Source: Enterobacter sp. BIGb0383
GTDB taxonomy: Bacteria > Pseudomonadota > Gammaproteobacteria > Enterobacterales > Enterobacteriaceae
NCBI RefSeq assembly: GCF_003751845.1
Contig: NZ_RJKQ01000003.1
Span: forward strand, 248,001-312,000
Length of the DNA: 64,000 nucleotides
Direction of reading: 5' to 3'
Shown: positions 38,844-47,947 of the stretch, piece by piece
Numbering within the stretch: the first letter of the stretch is position 1
Layout: each line of letters starts with the position of its first letter
The notes under the pieces: generated by a model
Databases searched by the model: none
The model's input: the letters and a program-made list of their open reading frames with translations, nothing else
What the model was told of the DNA's origin: nothing
Translations under genes and position numbers: made by a program

Positions 38844-39743
38844 ATGAATCGTCAGGCCATCTGTCAGTTGCTGACGGATAAAGTTAAGCAATTGAAAGTT
38901 AATGAGAATAAGCTGAGTGAGCTGCTGCCGGACGTGCGCCTGATGTATGGCACCCAGCCGGGCACGCGCACCCCGGTGATGTATCAGCCGGGCATCGTTT
39001 TTCTCTTTTCCGGCCATAAGATTGGTTATATCAATGAGCGGGTGTTTCGCTACGATACCAATGAATATCTGCTGCTGACGGTGCCGCTGCCCTTTGAGTG
39101 CGAAACCTTCGCTACGCCGGACGTGCCGCTGGCGGGGATGCGTCTGAACGTCGATATTCTCCAGCTCCAGGAGCTGCTGATGGACATTGGCGAGGATGAG
39201 CATTTTCAGCCGGGCTGCTCGGCCAGCGGCATCAACTCTGCCGTCCTCTCCGATGAAATCCTCTGCGCCGCCGAGCGGCTGCTGGATGTGATGGAGCGGC
39301 CGATGGATGCGCGTATCCTGGGCCAGCAGATTGTCCGTGAAATTCTCTATCACGTGCTGACCGGGCCGCGGGGCGGAGCGCTGCTGGCGCTGGTGAGCCG
39401 CCAGACCCACTTCAGCCTGATTAGTCGGGTGCTGAAACGGATTGAAAGCCAGTACACCGAGAACCTGAGCGTCGACCAGCTGGCGTCGGAAGCCAATATG
39501 AGCGTCTCCGCGTTCCACCATAATTTTAAATCAGTCACCAGTACCTCGCCGCTGCAGTACCTCAAAACCTACCGGCTGCATAAGGCGCGGATGATGATGA
39601 TCCATGACGGGATGAAGGCCAGCGCGGCGGCAATACGGGTAGGCTATGAAAGCCCATCCCAGTTCAGTCGGGAGTTTAAACGTTACTTTGGCGTGACGCC
39701 GGGTGAGGATGCGGCGCGGATCCGCATGATGCAGGGAGCGTAA
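38844..39743 (+). CDS. yqhC: AraC-family activator YqhC
   Basis: This 299-residue regulator activates yqhD and dkgA when aldehydes accumulate. The N-terminal AraC_N sensor ([31 protein letters not shown]) contains few cysteines; in E. coli a conserved Cys is thought to detect aldehydes, and here Cys appears at CETFA. The C-terminal HTH motifs are [20 protein letters not shown] and [20 protein letters not shown]. The ATG with GGAG nine bases upstream was chosen. The divergent gap with yqhD is 194 bases. Confidence 0.94.
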   Translation: MNRQAICQLLTDKVKQLKVNENKLSELLPDVRLMYGTQPGTRTPVMYQPGIVFLFSGHKIGYINERVFRYDTNEYLLLTVPLPFECETFATPDVPLAGMRLNVDILQLQELLMDIGEDEHFQPGCSASGINSAVLSDEILCAAERLLDVMERPMDARILGQQIVREILYHVLTGPRGGALLALVSRQTHFSLISRVLKRIESQYTENLSVDQLASEANMSVSAFHHNFKSVTSTSPLQYLKTYRLHKARMMMIHDGMKASAAAIRVGYESPSQFSREFKRYFGVTPGEDAARIRMMQGA

Positions 39744-39749
39744 AGCAAA

Positions 39750-39772
39750 CCCTCTCTCGTCAGAGAGAGGGG
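39750..39772. terminator. Hairpin between yqhC and yghB
   Basis: CCCTCTCT-CGTC-AGAGAGAGGGG lies in the 40-base convergent gap. The stem is strong, but there is no U-tract. Confidence 0.5.
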
Positions 39773-39783
39773 CATAATGCGAT

Positions 39784-40443
39784 TCAGGCGCTGCAGTACT
39801 TCTTCTTAATCACCACCACCAGAGTGCCGAACAGCCCGGCCAGCAGCAGGAACATCGGCAGGATCATCAGACAGGTCATCACCTGGTCTTCGTGGCGCTT
39901 AACAAACGGGATCATGCTCAGGGCGTAGCCCAGGCCGGTAATTCCGCCAACCCACAGCAGGGCGCTGAGCCAGTTGAAGAACTGGAAGCGGCGGTTCGAC
40001 AGGCCGGAAATGCCCGCCATAGTGGGCAGTAAAGTGCGGATAAATGCCAGAAAGCGACCAGCAAGCAGCGCCAGCAGGCCGTGACGGTCGAACATAAAGG
40101 TTGCCCGGTCGTGGTATTTTTTCGGCAGCTGGGCCAGCCAGCCTTTCACCACGCGGGTATTACCGAGCCAGCGTCCCTGGACATAGCTCAGCCAGCAGCC
40201 GAGGCTGGCGGCAGAGGTCAGAATCACCACCGTCGGGACAAAATCCATCACGCCTTTGCCCACTAACGCACCGGCCAGCAGCAGCAGACTGTCTCCGGGT
40301 AAAAACGAGGCGGGCAGCAGGCCGTTTTCCAGAAACAGCGTGGCAAACATCACCATCCAGACAACGCCAACCACGTGCGGATTCGCCAGCGCGGCAAAAT
40401 CGTGTTGCCAGAGCGCAGCGATAATATCTTGAATTACAGCCAT
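39784..40443 (-). CDS. yghB: DedA-family inner-membrane protein YghB
   Basis: YghB (219 residues) is a DedA-family membrane protein needed, redundantly with YqjA, for cell division, proton-motive-force balance and drug tolerance; the family is now linked to phospholipid flipping. I start at [20 protein letters not shown], as in E. coli; 26 upstream codons are not part of the protein. [20 protein letters not shown] and [19 protein letters not shown] are the characteristic DedA segments, with the conserved Glu, Asp and Arg residues. Confidence 0.95.
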   Translation of the reverse strand: MAVIQDIIAALWQHDFAALANPHVVGVVWMVMFATLFLENGLLPASFLPGDSLLLLAGALVGKGVMDFVPTVVILTSAASLGCWLSYVQGRWLGNTRVVKGWLAQLPKKYHDRATFMFDRHGLLALLAGRFLAFIRTLLPTMAGISGLSNRRFQFFNWLSALLWVGGITGLGYALSMIPFVKRHEDQVMTCLMILPMFLLLAGLFGTLVVVIKKKYCSA

Positions 40444-40571
40444 GGAGATTCCCGTGAAACAGCACTTTGCCGCTATTGTACGCCTGAAATGCCCGGGACA
40501 CCTTGATCCCGGACGCAACAAATGCAGACTTTTCTGCTAGTGGTGCAAAAAACGCGCCGCACGGGCCTATA

Positions 40572-41759
40572 TTACCGGATACGAGCAAAACCGTCGCTAA
40601 GATCGGCAAGCAAATCCGCTACATTTTCCAGGCCGATATGCAGACGGATCAGCGTGCCGCTGAAATCGACCTCGCCGTCGGGGCGGATCGTGGCAAGCTG
40701 TTCCGGCTGGTTCGCCAGAATCAGCGACTCATAGCCGCCCCAGGAGTAGGCCATACTGAACAGGCTAAAGTGGTCCAGGTAGTCTGAAAGTTCTTTGTCG
40801 TTCAGACGCTTGTTCAGTACGAACGAGAACAGGCCGCTGCTGCCGGTAAAATCGCGCTTCCAGAACTCATGCCCTTTACTCCCCGGCAGTGCCGGATGTT
40901 TCACCTCAGCCACCTGCGGATGGCGTGCCAGCCACTCGGCAACCTGCAGGCTACTTTCATGATGCTGACGCAGGCGGACACCCAGCGTGCGGATGCCGCG
41001 GCTGGTCATATAGGCGGTATCGGCATCGACCATCTGTCCCATCAGATAGGCGTTCTCGCACAGCTGCTCCCAGCAGCGGGCGTTGGCGACGGCGGTGCCG
41101 ACCATCGCATCCGAATGGCCTATCAGGTATTTGGTCCCGGCCTGAATGGAGATATCGATCCCGAAATCCAGCGCCTTAAACAGCACGCCGGCCGCCCAGG
41201 TATTGTCGATCATAATGATCGCCTCGGGCGCAACGCGGCGTACCGCCTCAACGATGGCCGGGATATCGTGAACTTCCATGGTGATAGAGCCGGGAGATTC
41301 CAGGAACACGATGCGTGTATTGGGCTGAATAAGGTGGGCGATATCGGCGCCGATCATCGGGTCAAACCAGCTGGTGGTCACGCCCAGTCTGGCGAGCACC
41401 TTGGTACTGAAATCCTGGCTGGGTTCGTAGGCGGTATTGGTCATCAGGACGTGGTCGCCCTGTTCAACGAAGGCCAGAATGGTATTGGCTACCGCTGCCG
41501 CGCCGCAGGGGAACAGGGCGCAGCCCGCACCGCCTTCCAGCTCGCACATCGCTTCCTGCAAAGAGAAATGGGTCAGGGTGCCGCGACGGCCATAAAAAAG
41601 CTCGCCTTTCGCCCGATTGCGGGTGGCGTGCTTTTTGGCCTCAACGGTGTCGAAAACCAGAGAAGACGCCCGCTGAATCACGCTATTGACCGAGCCTTGC
41701 GTGTATTTTTTGCTCCGGCCAGCGTTCACCAGCACGGTATCGATATGCTTATCTGTCAT
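40572..41759 (-). CDS. metC: Cystathionine beta-lyase
   Basis: MetC (395 residues) cleaves cystathionine to homocysteine, pyruvate and ammonia in methionine synthesis. It is a PLP enzyme of the Cys/Met family: [20 protein letters not shown] contains the Schiff-base lysine (about 210), and [20 protein letters not shown] and [20 protein letters not shown] bind PLP. Tandem met boxes just upstream show MetJ control. It is divergent from exbB. Confidence 0.97.
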   Translation of the reverse strand: MTDKHIDTVLVNAGRSKKYTQGSVNSVIQRASSLVFDTVEAKKHATRNRAKGELFYGRRGTLTHFSLQEAMCELEGGAGCALFPCGAAAVANTILAFVEQGDHVLMTNTAYEPSQDFSTKVLARLGVTTSWFDPMIGADIAHLIQPNTRIVFLESPGSITMEVHDIPAIVEAVRRVAPEAIIMIDNTWAAGVLFKALDFGIDISIQAGTKYLIGHSDAMVGTAVANARCWEQLCENAYLMGQMVDADTAYMTSRGIRTLGVRLRQHHESSLQVAEWLARHPQVAEVKHPALPGSKGHEFWKRDFTGSSGLFSFVLNKRLNDKELSDYLDHFSLFSMAYSWGGYESLILANQPEQLATIRPDGEVDFSGTLIRLHIGLENVADLLADLSDGFARIR

Positions 41760-41777
41760 CGCAGCACTTCCTTATAT

Positions 41778-41793
41778 ATACGTCTGGATGTCT
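41778..41793 (-). promoter_or_regulatory. Tandem MetJ boxes upstream of metC
   Basis: Read on the minus strand AGACATCC-AGACGTAT are two adjacent 8-bp met boxes, matching AGACGTCT at six of eight positions each. They lie 19-34 bases before the metC start, the expected repressor position. Confidence 0.75.
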
Positions 41794-41928
41794 AAACTAC
41801 CATGTTTAACGAGGGGTGCACGCGTAACCTGGGCGATAAAGCAGAATATTTTGTCGGATCCCGCGTTGACACTTCTTTTACTGCGTAAGCGCAATGAAAC
41901 AGAGGCGAATTTCTGGCAGTGTGTAAAT

Positions 41929-41947
41929 ACTAATGAGAACCACTATC
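41929..41947 (+). promoter_or_regulatory. Fur box upstream of exbB
   Basis: ACTAATGAGAACCACTATC agrees with the 19-bp Fur consensus GATAATGATAATCATTATC at 14 positions. It lies 64-82 bases before the exbB start. Iron-repressed expression of exbBD is well established in enterobacteria. Confidence 0.78.
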
Positions 41948-42010
41948 AATTCCAGAGCATTTTGATATTATTGGCCGCAGATTTTGTGATTTGCGTCGTG
42001 GAGATACACC

Positions 42011-42742
42011 GTGGGTAATAATTTGATGCAGACTGATCTCTCCGTCTGGGGCATGTATCAGCATGCCGACATCGTTGTAAAAATGGTCATGATTGGCCTG
42101 ATCCTGGCGTCCGTTGTGACCTGGGCGATTTTCTTTAGCAAAAGCGCCGAGCTCTTTTCCCAGAAGCGCCGTCTGAAACGTGAACAGCAGTTACTGGCTG
42201 AAGCTCGCTCTCTGGATCACGCCAGCGAAATCGCCGATGGTTTCCACAGCAAGAGCCTCAGCTCGCTTCTCCTTAACGAAGCGCAGAACGAGCTGGAACT
42301 TTCTGAAGGCGTTGAAGATAACGAAGGCATCAAAGAACGTACCGGCTTCCGCCTGGAGCGTCGCGTTGCTGCTGTTGGGCGTCATATGGGTCGTGGTAAC
42401 GGCTATCTGGCGACTATCGGTGCTATCTCCCCGTTTGTCGGCCTGTTCGGCACCGTCTGGGGGATCATGAACGCGTTTATCGGTATTGCTCAGACCCAGA
42501 CCACTAACCTGGCGGTCGTGGCACCGGGTATCGCAGAAGCGCTGCTGGCGACGGCTATCGGCCTGGTTGCGGCAATCCCGGCGGTTGTTATCTACAACAT
42601 CTTTGCCCGTATGATCGGCAGCTATAAAGCCAACCTCGGTGACGTGGCCGCACAGGTACTGCTGCTGCAGAGCCGCGACCTCGATCTCAACGGCGGTGCT
42701 GCTCAGCCGGTGCGTGCAGCCCAGAAATTACGTGTAGGTTAA
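42011..42742 (+). CDS. exbB: TonB-system energy transducer ExbB
   Basis: ExbB (243 residues) forms the pentameric inner-membrane channel that with ExbD uses proton flow to energise TonB. The start is GTG (MGNNLMQTDLSVWGMYQHAD), with TGGAGATACACC upstream. Three membrane helices are visible: about 23-42, 131-152 (ATIGAISPFVGLFGTVWGIM) and 176-198 (IAEALLATAIGLVAAIPAVV). A large cytoplasmic loop lies between helices 1 and 2. exbD follows after six bases. A Fur box lies upstream. Confidence 0.97.
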   Translation: MGNNLMQTDLSVWGMYQHADIVVKMVMIGLILASVVTWAIFFSKSAELFSQKRRLKREQQLLAEARSLDHASEIADGFHSKSLSSLLLNEAQNELELSEGVEDNEGIKERTGFRLERRVAAVGRHMGRGNGYLATIGAISPFVGLFGTVWGIMNAFIGIAQTQTTNLAVVAPGIAEALLATAIGLVAAIPAVVIYNIFARMIGSYKANLGDVAAQVLLLQSRDLDLNGGAAQPVRAAQKLRVG

Positions 42743-42748
42743 TGCCCC

Positions 42749-43177
42749 ATGGCGATGCGTCTTAATGAAAATCTGGACGATAACGGCGAAATGCACGAAA
42801 TCAACGTCACGCCGTTTATCGACGTTATGTTGGTTCTGCTGATTATCTTCATGGTGGCGGCCCCGCTGGCCACCGTTGATGTGAAGGTCAATCTGCCGGC
42901 GTCCTCAAGCCAGCCGCAGCCGCGTCCGGAAAAACCGGTGTATCTGTCAGTAAAAGCCGATAAGAGCATGTTTATCGGCAACGATCAGGTCACCGATGAA
43001 GATATGGTCAGCGCCCTGAATGCGCTGACGGAAGGTAAAAAGGACACCACGATCTTCTTCCGCGCCGATAAAACGGTCGACTACGAAACCATGATGAAAG
43101 TGATGGATACGCTGCATCAGGCGGGCTATCTGAAGATAGGCCTGGTGGGTGAAGAAGTCGCTGCCGCGAAGCAGTAA
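42749..43177 (+). CDS. exbD: TonB-system energy transducer ExbD
   Basis: ExbD (142 residues) has a single membrane helix with the essential proton-carrying Asp 25 in VTPFIDVMLVLLIIFMV, then a Pro-rich linker (QPQPRPEKP) and a periplasmic domain. It completes the ExbBD motor and is followed by a terminator. Confidence 0.97.
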   Translation: MAMRLNENLDDNGEMHEINVTPFIDVMLVLLIIFMVAAPLATVDVKVNLPASSSQPQPRPEKPVYLSVKADKSMFIGNDQVTDEDMVSALNALTEGKKDTTIFFRADKTVDYETMMKVMDTLHQAGYLKIGLVGEEVAAAKQ

Positions 43178-43192
43178 GCGCTGCGAAAGTAG

Positions 43193-43223
43193 AAAGGCCG
43201 ACCTTAGCGTCGGCCTTTTTTTT
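43193..43223. terminator. Terminator between exbD and yghA
   Basis: AAAGGCCGAC-CTTAGC-GTCGGCCTTTTTTTT forms a 10-bp stem with A- and T-runs, suiting convergent exbD and yghA. Confidence 0.86.
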
Positions 43224-44118
43224 AGCCCAGATGCTCCCCGCCGCAGACGCCGTGGACTTCCGCCGTCACGTAGCTGGACTCCTCGCTGGCGAGATAAACA
43301 TAGACCCCGGCCAGTTCGGCGGGTTGTCCGGCGCGTTTAAGCGGCGTCTTCTGACCAAACTGGGGAATTTTCTCCTGAGTCTGGCCGCCGGAGATCTGCA
43401 GCGCCGTCCAGATGGGGCCTGGTGCGACCACGTTGACCCGAATCCCCTGTTCCGCAACCTGCTTCGCAAGGCCCCGGCTATAGTTCAGAATGGCCGCCTT
43501 GGTCGAGGCGTAGTCCAGCAGATGCGGGCTGGGCTGATAAGCCTGGATCGACGAGGTGGTGATAATGCTGGCTCCGGCGGGCAGGAGAGGCAGAGCCTCC
43601 TGAGTAATCCAGAACAGGGCGAAGACATTGACCGCGTAAGTTTGCCGGAACTGCTCGCTGGTGAGATCGGTAATCTTTTCGACGGCGGTCTGCTTCCCGG
43701 CCACCAGGGCGAGGATATCCAGCCCGCCCAGCGCATCATGGGCCTGATGGACCAGCGAACGGGAAAAGGCCTCATCGCTCAGATCCCCCGGCAACAGGAC
43801 GGCTTTGCGTCCGGCTTCCTCAATCAGGGCTTTCACCGCCTGGGCATCCTCTTCCTCGGCGGGAAGATAGTTAATCGCCACGTCGGCCCCTTCACGCGCG
43901 TAAGCAATGGCTGCGGCTCTGCCAATCCCGGAATCGCCGCCGGTGACCAGGGCTTTACGTCCCTCAAGTCGCGCATGTCCGATGTAACTTCTTTCACCGC
44001 AGTCGGGTACCGGCACCATCTGGGCCTGCACGCCCGGCGCGGGCTGTTTCTGCTGTGGATAGTCCCCTCCATAGTAGAGAGTGACCGGGTTACGGATGTT
44101 TGTTCGATTGTTCGCCAT
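43222..44118 (-). CDS. yghA: Short-chain dehydrogenase/reductase YghA
   Basis: The 298-residue protein is an SDR with an N-terminal extension of about 50 residues ([20 protein letters not shown]), typical of the YghA/GsiB-like group. The Rossmann motif is [20 protein letters not shown], the catalytic serine lies in [10 protein letters not shown], and YASTKAAI holds the Tyr-x-x-x-Lys pair. E. coli YghA (294 residues) is reported as an NADP+-dependent aldehyde reductase. It is convergent with exbD. Confidence 0.94.
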   Translation of the reverse strand: MANNRTNIRNPVTLYYGGDYPQQKQPAPGVQAQMVPVPDCGERSYIGHARLEGRKALVTGGDSGIGRAAAIAYAREGADVAINYLPAEEEDAQAVKALIEEAGRKAVLLPGDLSDEAFSRSLVHQAHDALGGLDILALVAGKQTAVEKITDLTSEQFRQTYAVNVFALFWITQEALPLLPAGASIITTSSIQAYQPSPHLLDYASTKAAILNYSRGLAKQVAEQGIRVNVVAPGPIWTALQISGGQTQEKIPQFGQKTPLKRAGQPAELAGVYVYLASEESSYVTAEVHGVCGGEHLG

Positions 44119-44358
44119 CAGTGACCTCCATCGTAGTGAATTATCAGGTTAAGCCTGGTGGCTCATGCTGCCCTGTGCAAAATAACCAGGATTATCCTTA
44201 AGCTGGCGGCGGGACAAAAATCACGCAGAAAGCTTTTAAGTTACTAAAGTTTAAAAAGAATATATTGTTATAAAAAAGTAGCGGCCTGCAGGTTAGCCTC
44301 TACGCTTTAATGAAAGCCCTTCTGACAATATTTCGACTCCACAGCGCGAGAACTCCGT

Positions 44359-45810
44359 ATGGCGACGATGAACCTGTTTGACTCTGACGCCCCGCAGCAG
44401 GACCTGATTTCCCTCGATGCCATTCGGCGACGCGCCGATAACCTGATGCTGACCCTGATCTGGGCGCTGTGGCTGGTCTCGCTGGCGGCGGGCTTCCATC
44501 ATGATGATTTCTGGCTGGCACTGATCGCCGGTAGCGCGCTGGCGATTGCCGCGACGCTGCTGAAAGCGCTTTTCCACGGTACTCGGCCGGTGCGGGTGGG
44601 CTATGCGGTGATCCTGCTGGCCTTCGCCGCGCTGCTGATCCAAATCGGCGAAGGGGAAACCGAATACCATTTCTCGGTCTTTGTGCTGATGTCGGCTCTG
44701 CTCGCATGGCGCGACTGGCTGCCGCTGCTGGTGGGGGCGGGCGTGGCGGCGGTTCACCATCTGGTCTTTAACTATCTGCAGGAGTGGGGGCTTTTTGGCA
44801 TCAAAGTATTTATCCATCCCGGCCTGCATATGGTGATATTCCACGGTCTATTTGTAGTAATGCAGACGGCCGTGCTGATCTTCCTGGCGATCCGCATGGA
44901 GCAGGATGCGCGTACCGCCAGCGAGGTGGCGCAGCTGGCGGCGATTATCAACCGCGAGCCGGGCTGTCTGACGCTGGCCGCTGACGATCATTCCAGCAGC
45001 AGTACCTTTGCCCGGACGTTCAGCACTACGCTGGATACCATGCGCAACACGCTCCAGCAGGCCAGCCGCAATGTCGGACAGCTGCTGGAAGGATCGCTGG
45101 CGATGCTACAGCGCAACACCTCTCTGTCGGCACGCACGGATAAACAGGCGTCCTCCCTGGCGGATGCCGCCAGCGCGATGGAGCAGCTTACCGGGTCGGC
45201 GACGCAAACCAGCGAGAAGGCCAGCGAAGTGCGACGTCTGGCGATTAACGCCAGCGAGGTGGCCCGCGAAGGCGGTGAAGATATTCTTGCTGCCACCCGC
45301 TCAATGGAGCAAATCCGCGATGAGTCGCTGCGCATTAACGGAATTCTGGAGCTGATCGACGGGATCGCCTTCCAGACCAATATTCTGTCGCTCAATGCCT
45401 CAGTTGAGGCTGCCCGTGCTGGCGAGCACGGTAAAGGGTTCGCCGTGGTGGCCTCGGAAGTCCGTACCCTGGCGCTACGTTGCGAAGGGGCGGCAAAGGA
45501 TATCCGTCAGCTGATTGCCACGTCGGTTGAGCGGACGCAGCAGGGAGCCGGAGAAGTTGAGCGGGCGGGCAATACGATGCAGTCGATTATTGTGCATATT
45601 GAACAGCTGCGGGAATTTGTGGACGATCTTTCCCGCATGAGCGAGCAGCAACGGGCCAGTATTTTGCAGATGAACGGCAGTATCGCCAGCATTGATGCCA
45701 GCGTGCAGGAGAACGTGCGGCACGTGGCGCAGACCATTCAGATGGCCCAACAGCAGCAGGAGCAGACGGACGAACTGAAGGCGGCGATCTCCGTCTTCCG
45801 TTTTGGCTAG
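44359..45810 (+). CDS. Methyl-accepting chemotaxis-type receptor with membrane-embedded sensor
   Basis: The 483-residue receptor has no large periplasmic loop. Its N-terminal part (about 25-180) is a bundle of five or six membrane helices carrying EYHFSVFVLMSALLAWRDWL, AAVHHLVFNYLQEWG and IHPGLHMVIFHGLF, with at least six histidines in or near the membrane. No clear HAMP follows. The signalling domain runs from about 200 to the end, with hairpin tip [20 protein letters not shown] where standard receptors read [13 protein letters not shown]. There is no C-terminal CheR-binding pentapeptide. A perfect FliA -35 element TAAAGTTT lies at 44245-44252. It separates yghA from an unknown gene block. 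Confidence 0.88.
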   Translation: MATMNLFDSDAPQQDLISLDAIRRRADNLMLTLIWALWLVSLAAGFHHDDFWLALIAGSALAIAATLLKALFHGTRPVRVGYAVILLAFAALLIQIGEGETEYHFSVFVLMSALLAWRDWLPLLVGAGVAAVHHLVFNYLQEWGLFGIKVFIHPGLHMVIFHGLFVVMQTAVLIFLAIRMEQDARTASEVAQLAAIINREPGCLTLAADDHSSSSTFARTFSTTLDTMRNTLQQASRNVGQLLEGSLAMLQRNTSLSARTDKQASSLADAASAMEQLTGSATQTSEKASEVRRLAINASEVAREGGEDILAATRSMEQIRDESLRINGILELIDGIAFQTNILSLNASVEAARAGEHGKGFAVVASEVRTLALRCEGAAKDIRQLIATSVERTQQGAGEVERAGNTMQSIIVHIEQLREFVDDLSRMSEQQRASILQMNGSIASIDASVQENVRHVAQTIQMAQQQQEQTDELKAAISVFRFG

Positions 45811-45820
45811 GCGTGGGGCG

Positions 45821-46315
45821 CTATTTTTTGGCGGGAGTCGGGCTAATCTTCATGGCTCCGGGAACAAATTTCGCCGAAGATGTCGCGGTTTTCGCGGTCT
45901 GCGGAGCGGGTTTTTTCTCTTTCGGGGCAACCTGATTGATATTCGATGTGCGGTGGCCGCTGCCGGACAGTTTGCGGGTCAGGCGCAGGGTGGCGGTTTC
46001 CCGGGAAATCATATGCTGATAATTTGACTCAATGCGCGCCATTATCTTGTCTTTCAGCTCGGGCTTGCGGGCGATAATTTCCGCGATGGCCGCGCCGTAG
46101 ATCTCTTCTTTGACCTGATACGCATAAATTTCCCGACGGTTTTTCCACTTCAGCTGGACCAGCGCGGCGGGAATAGAGACCAGGGCATGCGCCATCTCTT
46201 CGATAGTGGCGTTTTTATCCTGAATTAAAAATTCAAGATTATGCTTTAAGATAAACTCGTCGCTATTCTTGTCATTTAAAGTCAAATAAACGTTATTATT
46301 GTTAATTTCGCTCAC
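45821..46315 (-). CDS. Unknown protein, second gene of an AT-rich pair
   Basis: I do not recognise this 164-residue protein. The start is GTG, one base after the stop of the upstream gene, with GGGGAAG overlapping that gene's end, so the two are translationally coupled. Residues 1-115 look alpha/beta and soluble (FILKHNLEFLIQDKNATIEE, REIYAYQVKEEIYGAAIAEI). The C-terminal 45 residues are a Lys/Pro/Ala/Ser/Thr-rich basic tail (APKEKKPAPQTAKTATSSAK), likely disordered and able to bind nucleic acid or membrane. Base composition is lower in GC than in the flanking core genes. Confidence 0.78.
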   Translation of the reverse strand: MSEINNNNVYLTLNDKNSDEFILKHNLEFLIQDKNATIEEMAHALVSIPAALVQLKWKNRREIYAYQVKEEIYGAAIAEIIARKPELKDKIMARIESNYQHMISRETATLRLTRKLSGSGHRTSNINQVAPKEKKPAPQTAKTATSSAKFVPGAMKISPTPAKK

Positions 46316-46316
46316 G

Positions 46317-46721
46317 TTAATCTTCCCCTAAATCGTAGAACATAGGCGCAGTTTTATCGCGGGTAATCAGATTAAGCCAAATTGTATTGCCTTCTTCATT
46401 AATTTTTTTGGTTTTTTCGGCAATAATTTGACTTAATTCCTGAGGATCGATCTCGGTCTCTTCCTGCAGGTCGTTGAGTACCCTGGCAAATGTTTCAATT
46501 TTGATGACGCGGAACAGTCGGTCGGTTATATGACGGTCGCGCTCTTCCAGCAACATATTACGGGATTGCCCGGAACGGGTTGCAGCGGCTAATATATCAG
46601 CTTCAAAGTCAGAGAGCGTTCTTTTACCCTGAGTTAAATTTGACTCTGCTTCTACCTTCCCGGTTTCTTTCCCTTCTGCAGAAATGTGAAAGCGTTCCGG
46701 GATTAAATTCTCGGGTAACAT
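46317..46721 (-). CDS. Unknown protein, first gene of an AT-rich pair
   Basis: I do not recognise this 134-residue protein. It is acidic and probably mostly helical (LSDFEADILAAATRSGQSRN; FARVLNDLQEETEIDPQELS), with no signal peptide or membrane segment. AAAGGATTTTTAAC precedes the ATG. It begins a two-gene unit reading toward the chemoreceptor gene and is divergent from the membrane-anchored gene at 46835. Composition suggests horizontal acquisition together with its neighbours. Confidence 0.78.
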   Translation of the reverse strand: MLPENLIPERFHISAEGKETGKVEAESNLTQGKRTLSDFEADILAAATRSGQSRNMLLEERDRHITDRLFRVIKIETFARVLNDLQEETEIDPQELSQIIAEKTKKINEEGNTIWLNLITRDKTAPMFYDLGED

Positions 46722-46834
46722 GTTAAAAATCCTTTAATTTCAGAAGGATATGTTAAATAAGAGTGCAAGGCTCGTTGACAATATCATGACACACTTTTAA
46801 AATCAAAAAAAAGAGAGCAGTCTCAGGGAGCCGT

Positions 46835-47329
46835 ATGATTTATTTTGTATTTACATTACTGATACTCACCGGCTTTATTCTTTTATTGATGCGAGAATTC
46901 AATAAAGGCCGAGCAGAACCCGAGGTCACCCAACCATCCGGAGCTCTGCCGATGAGCAAAGAGGAGGGGGAGGACCATTTCTCGTTGCTGATGAACGCGA
47001 TTACCCCGGTATGGTACTGGCGGGTTAATCACGAATATATCGATTTTATCCATGCGACGATAAAGCGCATGAACATGGCCGAATTAAATAGTACGCCTGG
47101 TTTATTTGATGCGCAACGGCGTTGTAGCGACCTTAATTCTGCAGTGTATAAGTATTACGATAATATAAAAAAACGCTGCCTGAACGGCGAGAAGGTCGCA
47201 CGATCTGACCTCGACGTGCTCAACCTGCAGCAGTGTTTCCGCGAGTTCAGCATGAACGCGTACCCCTCTCTTGTGGCCCTCGTCTGGCCGCAGTATGAAC
47301 GTCCTGAGGTCAACCCGGACGAGGTCTGA
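46835..47329 (+). CDS. Unknown membrane-anchored protein
   Basis: This 164-residue product has one N-terminal membrane helix (IYFVFTLLILTGFILLLM, about 2-19) and a soluble part of about 140 residues that is helix-rich (LLMNAITPVWYWRVNHEYID, SAVYKYYDNIKKRCLNGEKV). No cysteine-rich or catalytic motif is seen. The short basic stretch after the helix (REFNKGR) suggests that the soluble domain is cytoplasmic. It is divergent from the unknown pair at 45821-46721 and shares a 113-base promoter gap with it. I do not know its family. Confidence 0.75.
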   Translation: MIYFVFTLLILTGFILLLMREFNKGRAEPEVTQPSGALPMSKEEGEDHFSLLMNAITPVWYWRVNHEYIDFIHATIKRMNMAELNSTPGLFDAQRRCSDLNSAVYKYYDNIKKRCLNGEKVARSDLDVLNLQQCFREFSMNAYPSLVALVWPQYERPEVNPDEV

Positions 47330-47406
47330 CGGGATCCTGTTAGTCAGTTGTTGCAATCGGTTTGCCTGATTGGGGTATACTGAACGCCGTTTTTTTTACT
47401 GACTGA

Positions 47407-47910
<504 letters not shown>

Positions 47911-47913
47911 AAG

Positions 47914-47939
47914 AAGGGCGCAGCGAGGCGCCCTTTTTT
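47914..47939. terminator. Terminator between yqhA and gpr
   Basis: GGGCGC-AGCGAG-GCGCCC with flanking A and seven T residues stops yqhA and may serve the convergent gpr gene. Confidence 0.83.
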
Positions 47940-47947
47940 ATGGAGGG

